Source: Spongilla lacustris | Taxonomy: Eukaryota; Porifera; Demospongiae; Spongillida; Spongillidae | Assembly (NCBI GenBank): GCA_949361645.1 | Contig: OX442419.1 | Span: 8,545,377 to 8,609,376 of the forward strand | Direction: 5' to 3' | DNA length: 64,000 nucleotides | Part shown: in pieces, positions 46,376-56,119 of the stretch | How the letters are laid out: each line of letters begins with the position of its first letter | Numbering within the stretch: position 1 is the first letter of the stretch | Program-made: the position numbers and the translations under genes | The notes under the pieces: generated by a model | Database searches by the model: none | Seen by the model: only the letters and a program-made list of their open reading frames with translations | What the model was told of the DNA's origin: nothing

Positions 46376-48241
46376 AAAACTTTATCACACCTACCACACA
46401 TTAAGTTTTCAATTTAGTTTTTTTGTCAGGGTATCCGTTTTGACATAGAAAAATATAAGTTGCAGCATTTATAATTAATGGTTTCACTCCAAGATTGGCA
46501 AATGAAACACAGCACTTTTTCATACATTCAATTTAGGATATCCAGTTGATGTTGTATATATGCATTCCAGCTTATATTAAGATTAATGTTTTCCAAAAAT
46601 ACAATATAGTTTTTAAAATCCCAACACATCCCAATATTGGATATCCAATTCCCCACTTTGGGTATTCATTGCAAAAAATTATACAATATTAATTGCTTAT
46701 ACATCCCAATATTATATTACATATATTCATTCAACTTAGAAACACAGTATGATTTTAAAATCTCAATCTTGGATATACGGGTAGAAATTAAATATTCCAT
46801 CTTTGGATTAATGATCGGGAAGCACAGTTCTGTTTATAAATCCCAATACAGGATATTCAGTTCCCATTATTGTAAATAAATTCCGGCCTAGCTAATACAT
46901 CATTGGGATAACGTATTCCAATATTGTAAACTACTTTCCCAAGGTCAAGCTTTATTGTTCCAATATTGGATCACATGTTTTCCAAGATGAGATTAAATCA
47001 TCCATCTTTAGGACTGCCCCAAACAGCATACTGGTTTTGAATCCTTACTGAAACCATTCATAAAGTAATGTGAGTCACACTTGCACGAATTAGTCATTGT
47101 GATGTGAAACTTTTCTTTTCCGTAGGTTGGGAAATTCTGTACAATCCCGAGTTTGGAATGCATTATGGGGTGGGAAAACATGATTTCCCAATATTGGTAC
47201 GGCAACATTTTTTCCTGTGGTGGCGAAAGCCCAACAGGGGTGGCGACTATACCTGAAATACGCTTAATTGGATAAAACCACTGTTTTATTTTGTTTGGAA
47301 CACTTTTTTGGAGAAATGAAGCGATAATAGTGTAGAATAAGGACTGAGGATCTCTTGAAACCAAGTATGTTTGAAGCACTACCCGTCCTTTTTTTTTAAT
47401 ATGTAAGAATACCGATATCGGTACTCGCGAGTGGCGAACACTACTTAATTGACCCTATTGCACGCGCATACTATATTCTGTTTGAATACGCCTTTATCTA
47501 TAGGAGCAGCTTCTTTTTGACCCATTCACGTATTTTCTAGGCCACTAATGAAGCTTTACTGCATTACAAGGTATGTTTTAACTTTGCTCACACAAGCTTC
47601 ATATATATCCCATACACCTACAATTACTTTTGGACTGTTTCATGCGTTTAGCTTATGTAATGGATGATGCAGCTTGTTTGAATATAGTTTGTGTTGTTTG
47701 CTAGGTGAATCTAGATGACATCATGTTGAGAGTTGTTGACAGTTGTATGGTGGGAGTGGTACTGTGGTGATGTGATGAAAAGTGGAGGTACTGGGGTGAT
47801 GGTGGGTGGGGAGAGGGTGAAATAGTGATGTACATGTAGAACACAGTTGTGGTTGGGTGATGGAGGGGTATAGCGGTGATGGAGGTATCATGGTGGGTGG
47901 AGGTTACAGTGTTGATGGTAGGTGAGGGTACAGTTGTGATGGATGGGTGGAGAGATGATGGTGAAAGGGGAAGGGTACGGTGGTGGTGTAGGAACAGATG
48001 GTGATTTGCTAGATGTATAGAGTAATAAGATTTTATGTAGACTAAGTGGTGGGAAATTGTAGGTGGTATGTATAGGCTTTGGGATATTTATTTTACATGG
48101 TGTGTGGACTTTAGAATGTTATGTGTGCCTGTGTGATAGTGCTTATGGGGTGATGAGTGCCTCTCTGTGATATGTGTGTGATACATGTATAGGCATAGAG
48201 TACATGTATGTGTGGGCTGAAGGGCTCAACCCCCCTCTCTC

Positions 48242-49013
48242 CCTCCCCATCCGTGTACTTAATTTCATTGACCCATTCCTACGCTCCAGTGGCATGTAAC
48301 TCTGCAGTAGTGTAACAAGGGTACTTCCCCATATTAGAATGTTTGGCCAAACGCAAGGGGCCTTCCTTCCACCTGCCTCACCCCCTTTAGTTCTAATTAT
48401 TGCACGCATACTCTATATTACGCCTTTATCTGTAGGAGCAGCTTATTTTGACCCATTCACGTATTTTCTAGGCCACTAATGAAACTTTACTGCATTTCAA
48501 GTTTTGTTTTAACTTTGCTCACACAAGCTTCATATACATGTATATCCCCACACACCTACAATTACTTTTGGTGGACGGGTGGACTGTTTCATGTGTTTAG
48601 CGTATGTAATGGGTGATGCAGCTTGTTCCTCCCCATCCGTGTACTTAATTTCATTGACCCATTCCTACGCTCCAGTGGCATGTAACTCTGCAGTAGTGTA
48701 ACAAGGGTACTTCCCCATATTAGAATGTTTGGCCAAACGCAAGGGGCCTTCCTTCCACCTGCCTCACCCCCTTTAGTTCTAATTATTGCACGCATACTCT
48801 ATATTACGCCTTTATCTGTAGGAGCAGCTTATTTTGACCCATTCACGTATTTTCTAGGCCACTAATGAAACTTTACTGCATTTCAAGTTTTGTTTTAACT
48901 TTGCTCACACAAGCTTCATATACATGTATATCCCCACACACCTACAATTACTTTTGGTGGACGGGTGGACTGTTTCATGTGTTTAGCGTATGTAATGGGT
49001 GATGCAGCTTGTT
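48242..49013. repeat. Exact-looking 386-bp tandem duplication
   Basis: 48242-48627 and 48628-49013 read identically by eye, from CCTCCCCATCCGTGTACTT to GGGTGATGCAGCTTGTT. It is either very recent or an assembly artefact. Confidence 0.9.
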
Positions 49014-49174
49014 TGAGTATAGTGTGCGTTGTGTGCTAGTTGATTTTGAGAGTTGTTGGCAGTTGGATGCTTGGTGGATGGAGGGGTACTGTGGTGATGT
49101 GATGAAAAATGAGGTACTGGGGTGATGGTGGGTGGGGAGAAGATGTAGAACACAGTGGTGATTGGGTGCATGGT

Positions 49175-49335
49175 GATGGAGGTATAGTGGTGATGGAGGT
49201 ATAGTGGTGATGGAGGTATAGTGGTGATGGAGGTATAGTGGTGATGGAGGTACATGTATAGTGGTGATGGAGGTATAGTGGTGATGGAGGTATAGTGGTG
49301 ATGGAGGTATAGTGGTGATGGAGGTAGAGTGGTGG
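49175..49335. repeat. 18-bp minisatellite GTGGTGATGGAGGTATA
   Basis: About nine copies of (A)GTGGTGATGGAGGTATA, one interrupted by TACATGTATA. Confidence 0.93.
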
Positions 49336-49784
49336 GTGGGTTGTTGTGATGGAGGGTGGGGGAGGGATGATGGTGAATGAGGAAGTGTACAGTGGTGATG
49401 TAGGAACACGATGGAGATGTATGGGATGTGTGGTGTAATAAGAATGTATGTAGACTAAGTGGTAGGTTGTACTTTAATGTTTATTTGTGTACCTGTGTGA
49501 TATGTGCTTGTTGGGTGATGAGTGCCTCTATACATGTATGTGATATGCGCCTCTGTGTGATACATAGTAGATTTTGTGTGGGCTCAGCTCAATCCCCTCC
49601 CTCCCCCACGTACTTATAAAAAATGTAACTGACTCGTCCCTACACTCCAGTGCATGTAACACTGCAGTAGTGTAACGAGGGGCCTTCCTTCCGCACGCCT
49701 CACCCCCTATAGTTGTACTTATTCAAGGGTTTACTACAGCACGCACACACACACACACCAAGCTACATTGTAAATGAAACTATG

Positions 49785-50215
49785 CCTACCCCTATTCCTA
49801 CTACTACCCTACTCCTCCCCTTACCTACTACCCTACTACTCCTCCCCTTACCTACCACTACCCTACTCCTCCCCTTGCCTACCACTACCCTGCTCCTCCC
49901 CTTACCTACCACTACCCCTACTCCTCCCCTTGCCTACCACTACCCCTACTCCTCCCCTTGCCTACCACTACCCCTACTCCTCCCCTTGCCTACCACTACC
50001 CCCACTCCTCCCCATGCCTACCACTACCCCTGCTCCTCCCCTTACCTACCACTACCCCTACTCCTCCCCTTGCCTACCACTACCCCTACTCCTCCCCATA
50101 CCTACCACTACCCCTACTCCTCCCCTTACCTACCACTACCCCTACTCCTCCCCATACCTACCACTACCCCTACTCCTCCCCTTACCTACCACTACCCCTA
50201 CTCCTCCCCTTACGT
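49785..50215. repeat. 28-bp minisatellite, C/T-rich
   Basis: CCTACCACTACCCCTACTCC plus TCCCCTTG is repeated about 15 times. The strand asymmetry (almost no G) opens all three plus frames. Confidence 0.95.
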
Positions 50216-50219
50216 ATTA

Positions 50220-52560
50220 CTATGGTGCTTGTGGCGGCATGTAATGTGCACTTATTGTATCATGTGTTCATATGTGTGCTTGTGTATGTGATTGTGTGCA
50301 ACATTACTAGAAGTGCTTTGGTCATCCGTCACGACAGGTTGGAGCTGAACATGTCTACAGGGATGAAGGATCACACAAACTAAAACTGATTTGAATATTT
50401 TCTGCATTCTTGTAAAGGTGCTTTTAAAATGAATCAATTTCAAGGCTTATACAATGTTTTATTGCACACATGTGTACTGAGCTATTGACATGCATGGCAC
50501 CAGCAACATGCTGTACATTAAGCCAGCCAGGGTGTATGAAGAACGCTGTTAGCTTGCCTATGTTGGGACAAAGCCCCTTTTCAGGCCAGAACTTTAGGTA
50601 TTTGTTGTGATCCTCTTGGAGAGAGGTATCCACAGATTGAATGCAGAAACTGACTCACACATCTACATGTACATTCCACACACACACACACACACACCTA
50701 ATCATATTCATGCTTTCAAGGTCAGCCCTTACAATGCAAGCAGCTGCTATCCAATGTCCAGACATGTCAACAAGCCATAAATGGAAGATATCTGGTTTAT
50801 ATAAGCACATTCATCAGAAATGGTTCCTATTCTGATCTGGAATGAGACTTTAAAACTCAAAACCTTCTGACAAAATGGACGCTCGGACAGTAAAACGCAC
50901 AGAAGCTAATGCATATTATCATACCACTTTTATATAATAAGCAAAAAATGTGTGTGCTCCACCCCCACCACCTTTCCGCCCCTCCATCCTTTTACCTGAC
51001 CAAGCTCAATTCCATGGATGTGTGTATACACACTACTAGTACTGCTGTTAGTCAGAACAGTGATTTCTCATCTGGCATCACAGCTTGCCACTCTTACATG
51101 CAGACCCTAATGGCTGTACTTGCAGACATCTATGGCAGGCTCAACCTCCATCTAGTGAGGGCCAATGCCACAGCCATTCTCTATTTTGATTTAACTATAG
51201 GCTACATGTGTATGTTTAAGATTGTACCCATATCATGTGTACATTAAGTATTGTATTATGCATTAAAATATTAATAACACAACAATAATGCTTGATGCAT
51301 TGCACATTTAATACATTTAACTCATATTAAACTTTTTTATGTTTGCAAATGGATTTGTAAACTAATATGAAATGCATATGCATGTGAGAAATAATGTAAG
51401 GAATGCTTTGACATTGTAGCAACTGCAACTGAGAGGATTGTACTGTGTGGTGTTGCAATGGAACGGATCCTTACAACATATACAATTTTTAATATCTATT
51501 CTATCCTGGTGTGATTAATGACACACCAGCAAATTTAAACTGATATCAGTCATACATTACTTATAGAAGTAAAAAAAAAACTGTTTAATAGTAACTGATC
51601 CTATGAAATAATCTTTTTTTTTAAAACAGTTACAGTAGGTATATATCGTCAGTATATAACTCATACAAATGCAGGGGTTCTCTATTATATAAAAGTACAT
51701 AAATGCATATGCTAACGATACCTAATTAATAATGTATTACCAGTAAATGAAACGAATAAGACTACTTAGCAACCTACATCATGCTCTTTGCCGACATCAG
51801 TATAAAGGATGGCATTTAATGAAGTGATTATAATTTTAATGTTCAATTACACAGTGGTTTTACAGAGGATTTTAAAACCCTTTATAGAATCAAAACTTGA
51901 TTTGACGCGTCCGCTGCTATAAGAATACAGCCTTATTAATTGGAACACATCCATATACATACATGTATGTGTGTACATGCATATGTAAGGATGCAGTATC
52001 TGGCATTATTAACAAATGAAACAACTGAAATACATAAACATTTCCCGGAGTCACTTTCCCTTGCATTGCACTATATTTTAGTAGTATATAAATATGCAAT
52101 CGATTAATAATATACAGTGATGGGCGTGGCACAATAACAAATTTAGAGAGTGGATATCCACGAATATGATCATGATATGGTGATCATGCATATGTTGCAC
52201 AACGGCCATGGGCATGGCGTTGCATTGTTTGGACGAGAGATCAATATATGCAATACGGTTATCACGCCTTTTACGGGTGAAAAGAGGGTGTGAAGCAATG
52301 CATGCTACTTTTTCGACGTCGTGTGACCTTTCCAGTTACAGTGTGACCGCTAATACAATTGATTGGTTTATAGTTGTTACATGTACGCATATACTGTATG
52401 TACATGCACAGAGCTAGCTGAAAGTTAATTGAATTATGTATTAAACTACCCAATGACCAATTCACGTGACTGAGATATTTGGCGGGTCGTAAGTAAAGGG
52501 GGTGGTAATATGGCGCATTTGAGCCGGCAGGAATTCAGCGACGTATAGAATATCTTCTAT
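50220..52560. other. No supported gene
   Basis: Short frames only; a small (CA)n at about 50678-50696. Nothing recognisable. Confidence 0.45.
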
Positions 52561-52583
52561 ATTATAGCTTCGTGACTACTATT

Positions 52584-53355
52584 ATGATGCCAGGTGAGTT
52601 ACACCTTTTGTTACACTCGTTATGCCTTATATTATGGATTGAATTGATCGAAGGCTTTTTGCAGGGAAAGTCGTTCTTCGATGCTTATTCTGGCGGGGTT
52701 TTAAAATTGGTTACTGGAGGTAGTACTACGCTACATCACAAGGTAAGCCCTGGTAACGATGTTCAGTAGCTAGGTTCCTGGGAGTTTACCTTTTCGCTGG
52801 TTCGACGTAACGTCGGGAACAGTCTTAATGGATTTCTGGTGCGTGGCTGAACAAAAGCAGTTCCTGGGAGTTTACCATTTCGCTGGTTTGACGTAACGTC
52901 GGGAACAGTATTTAATGGATTCCTCAGTGGTGCGTGGCTGAACAAAAGCGCTAAAAGTAAGAGTGCATCGCTATAGTTGTTATTTATACTTTCCCTTCGT
53001 TTCAACACAGATCGTGGCATGTATTGCTTCTCTGCCTCCTGTCGCATTTATGCATGACCATTCCAATTGTGTGCAGTTCAGAACGAAAGTAGCACAAGGT
53101 AAACCCTACCAGTTATGCATTCACTTCAATAGCACGGTGAGGTACCAAAGAAAGGTAAGTGAAACAATTAGATTTAATAGTGTGATATTCATTTTTATTA
53201 TTCTTAGATGGAGATCAGATGTTACTCCTGCGTGTACTGTCCGAGAGGTAAGGTCATCTGGCAAAATTGTTGCCCAATTCATGCTTTCTTTTTTATATAC
53301 AGATCTGTCCCAGTTCTCAATCAACTTTGTGCTTATGTTATTTTGTACTGTGTGA
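52584..53355 (+). CDS. Possible small secreted protein, four exons
   Basis: Candidate exons are 52584-52742, 53011-53154, 53208-53247 and 53303-53355, with GT-AG introns and phases 0, 0 and 1; the product would be 131 residues. The start MMPGELHLLLHSLCLILWIE looks like a signal peptide. The middle contains CVQFRTKVAQGKPYQLCIHF and an N-glycosylation-type NST; the third exon is Cys-rich (CYSCVYCP). The tail is hydrophobic (FSINFVLMLFCTV). No family recognised. The first exon could instead hold a retained intron at 52592-52665, and these exons could belong with the gene downstream. Confidence 0.4.
52772..52952. repeat. Two tandem copies of an ~87-bp unit in an intron
   Basis: GTTCCTGGGAGTTTACC and GACGTAACGTCGGGAACAGT, up to GTGCGTGGCTGAACAAAAGC, are present twice, starting about 52773 and 52860. 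Confidence 0.9.
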
Positions 53356-53600
53356 AGCCAATTATATATTTTTAATAACCTGCAACATATTCAGTACAAG
53401 GAATTAATTGACATAACCCGTAAATTAACCACGTATCTTCCAATTGCCAATACGTCATACAATAATTCTTACGTACAAGTACGCGGTCCTCGTACGGTGT
53501 TTGCCCGGTTTCGTTCAAAATTGCACGTACGCGTGCGATAATTAATCCGAACTCATCCGTGCGCGTACAAATTAGCTTCCGGGACCGTGAAATCAATCGT

Positions 53601-54698
53601 ATGAAATCGGTCCACTCGCGGTTTCGGATGGAAATGGCTCGCGTAACTCGGAAGCATGCTCTTCCGGTCGATATTACGTGTTCTCTCGGGCCCGGAATCA
53701 ATGCCCTGAATTGCTGTGGTGGTGAAAAGCAATCAAAACCAAACTTTAGCATAAAGAAGGTAATAACTATGTATATTGATGAAATAATAAATGGTTTAAC
53801 AACACTTTTTTCTTTTGTACACACATGTACACTAACCAGACAAGTACAATGTTATCCAGTATTAAGATACAAAGAGTGGATGGACTAATTGGCACAGTTG
53901 ACTCTATACTTAAAAGGAGAAGAGTGTCAACTTATGGGAGTGGCTCCTTTAAGGCTGCCAGTGGACTGTATGGTCTACTGCAGCAACTCATGTGCAGGCA
54001 GAAGAGGGGATGAGAAAGTGAAAGTACAAGATTATGTCACATTTATGTGTGATGGCAAGGTGAATTAAGCCACTTATTTTACTTGATAAGTGTATTAGTT
54101 ATTCTTTCAACATTTTAGGAAATGCATGGAATTTTAATGGCTACTTTTGTGACAGAAAGCAACCCAAAGTGGTACTGTGAGGGTCTGGGTACCCGTTTAC
54201 GTCCGTACTGGCTCTATTGTGGACTATTGGGCGGGCGCCGGGGCTGCGCCACCTTTCGGGGGGGGGGGCCGCTGGCCTGACCATTGAGTGTATTGTTGTA
54301 TTGTGTCTTTGTGTGAGTCAGTATATAATGCGGGTACATTTGGAAATAAAGATCTTTGGTGTTGGAGAAATGCTGATCCTTGCTCTGCGGCACAGTACTA
54401 CGCGTTAGACGTATAGGCTGTATATTAGACAGGATAGGATAGTATCCGTCACAGGTACTGTATTCTCAACACATTTGAACTGTTGGGTGTTCAAAACAGT
54501 CTGAACTGTCCTCTGATGGTGTTGACGAATGATCTAGTGATTGTGCCATCCTCGTCTGTAGAGAATTCTATCTCAATCTGCCATGAGTGTGGGCTTACGT
54601 GCACATATAAGGAACATGGCAATAGAAAGTTAACATATATGTATGATTGGACAAATGATATGTATGCCTTTAACATATACTGTATGAGTAATAGCTAG
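53601..54698 (+). pseudogene. Unrecognised Cys-rich gene with an LTR inside its last exon
   Basis: Exons 53601-53759, 53898-54059 and 54119-54698 join in phase 0 through GT-AG introns. The start is uncertain because the frame is open upstream to about 53470. A solo LTR plus one target-duplication copy (54176-54458) sits inside the last exon; on either side the frame matches exactly, from NPKWY to CILNTFELLGVQ, ending at TAG 54696-54698. The product is rich in Cys (CMVYCSNSC, ICHECGLTC), suggesting metal binding or disulfides. I know no family for it. Because the next gene converges on it, the pair could be an old two-gene transposon. Confidence 0.55.
54176..54453. mobile_element. Solo LTR, 278 bp
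   Basis: It begins TGTGAGGGTC and ends CCGTCACA (inverted TGTGA/TCACA ends). The 5-bp duplication GGTAC flanks it (54171-54175 and 54454-54458). An AATAAA lies inside near 54343, and no internal retroviral sequence is present. It arose by recombination between two LTRs of a former element. It is unlike the BEL LTRs at 18844. Confidence 0.88.
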
Positions 54699-54943
54699 TA
54701 TGTTATAAATGTAGATGTGTATTCATTGTTAGGCATCCCAATCATTCTTCTATGTTAACATGCTCGTTTTTTATGTACATGTATTAAAATCACTTCATAG
54801 CTTGAAATCATTTGTATGTTGAAAGAAATTGAATTGTGAATGATAAAATGTCCAACAATCTAAAATGATAGGTGAAATCAGACTGCAAGATTGTAATGTA
54901 GGCATGTAGGCTGTTGTCAGCTCATTGATCATCATCCCAGCAC

Positions 54944-56010
54944 TTAATTGCCAGCTATATGGTCTTGATTTTGGATCTCAAGACCATCAGAAATGCGAAG
55001 CTGACTGGCACCTGCGGGGATGTGGCTATCCTCCTCCATAATTGACATCCAGTCAATATCTCTGTCATCACATAGCCACTCTTTAAACTTGTCATATAAA
55101 TTAGCAGTATCACCTCCATGTCTGATGAAATTACGCTGAAATTTTAATAAAAGAAAAGAAAAAAACCCCAAAGATTCAGATTCTGCATGATCTATACATG
55201 AGATTACTTACAAGAATTGCAATATGTTTAGTATATTGCAACTTCACATCTTTGGGTGCCTTCATTGATTTGATTATTCTCTCAGCCAGTTCTTCGGTTG
55301 GGAGAAACTTGAATATAGAGCATATGGCTTTTTTCCAATGACCTATTTGTAATATTACATTTCATGCGGCATGTGTAGCATAATTAACTGTTGACCTTTC
55401 TCCTTTATTCAGCTCTAAACTTGGAGAAGCTGGCTTTCCCATAAGTCATGGCACACTGGTGTTTTGTTATATCTTTGTCGTCATTTTTTAAAACACCTCT
55501 CACAATGGCCTATTAATTCATTTTATAAATGTATTACATTGCAACTATAATAATATTTTATAGTACTTACCTGCAGCTGTTCTTCAGATATTTCACGTTT
55601 AAGTGACAAACAATTCAAAAGGCTTTAGCTAGTTCCAGCTTCAAGGGTGCCTATACGAAAAGATATGTTATAAATTCGTCAATCGTGGGTCAATAAGTTA
55701 CCTCATACATACTCCCTGCATGCAATACGAAACGTTTCCTGTGCCATTTTGGTCAACAGCTTATGCATTTCCTAAACAGTAGCATTTTGATGAACTACTT
55801 GTTTTTCTACTGCTTCTATCCTGTGTGTCACTGCCCCCGAACTTTCTTCATTACGAGAGTCTGCGGCGACACTACCGGTACTACTAGAGGTACCTGTAAA
55901 TACCACTCGTAGACAGACGGGATACGCGCGGTGGACCTAAGGATGCATCTTCAGATTAACGCATATTTCAAGGACATACTACAAACATACCAGTGATACA
56001 AGCAGATCGC
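54944..56010 (-). pseudogene. Unrecognised minus-strand multi-exon gene, degraded at its 5' part
   Basis: Likely exons are an upstream one ending near 55990 (..SACITG), 55897 down to about 55775, 55342-55212, and 54944-55135. The last two join cleanly (GT-AG): KDVKLQYTKHIAIL, then RNFIRHGGDTANLYDKF and WLCDDRDIDWMSIMEEDSHI. The middle exon is a polar, coiled-coil-like stretch (AVTHRIEAVEKQVVHQ) with an in-frame TAG shortly after. The start was not found and may have been lost to the element at 56120. No known domain recognised. Confidence 0.45.
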
Positions 56011-56119
56011 GCTGATGGTTGTATTAAATCGATTGGTTGCGGCGAAGCCGCAGATGTATTGTTTGTTCCAATTACACGTCGCGAAACACGTGCATTTTAG
56101 AAAATTCATTGTGATGGTC

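Larger units (their letters stand above)
37828..47219 (+). mobile_element. CACTA/CMC-type DNA transposon, 9.4 kb, apparently intact
   Basis: The TIRs start CACAGGAAAAAATGTTGCCG and are identical over 37 bp. GTG flanks both ends (37825-37827, 47220-47222), matching the 3-bp target duplication of the CACTA group. Subterminal regions (about 37840-38240 and 46480-47180) are crowded with CCAATATTGG, TTCCCA and GGATATCC-like words, typical transposase-binding repeats. Two divergent multi-exon genes fill the middle, and neither shows a stop, frameshift or bad splice site. The termini are CACAG rather than the classical CACTA or CACTG. Confidence 0.88.
36924..47456. mobile_element. Outer MITE-like element, split by the CACTA insertion
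   Basis: The left end AGGGTAAATTAAGG and the inverse of the right end (AGGGTCAATTAAG) form short TIRs, with similarity going on to TTCGCCA. ATT flanks both (36921-36923 and 47457-47459), a possible 3-bp target duplication. The sequence belonging to it is 36924-37827 plus 47223-47456, about 1.1 kb. It has no gene but repeated GTGTTCGCCA / TGGCGAACAC words at about 36956, 37452, 37803 and 47433. It received the 9.4-kb element at 37825. Confidence 0.55.
47457..49725. repeat. Segmental tandem duplication region
   Basis: A sequence running from TTGCACGCGCATACTATATT through TTTATCTATAGGAGCAGCTT, GTGTAACRAGGG and CACGCCTCACCCCCTATAGTT appears two to three times over 2.2 kb (about 47457, 48405, 48787), with G/T-rich minisatellite DNA between. 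No gene is supported. Confidence 0.75.

Noticed and set aside
49713..50383. Three overlapping Pro/Tyr/Leu-rich plus-strand frames
   Set aside because: They come from the C/T-rich 28-bp minisatellite with almost no G; all three frames are open, so none is evidence of a gene.
53372..53824. 150-codon minus-strand frame
   Set aside because: It overlaps plus-strand exons with better splice support and has no recognisable domain.
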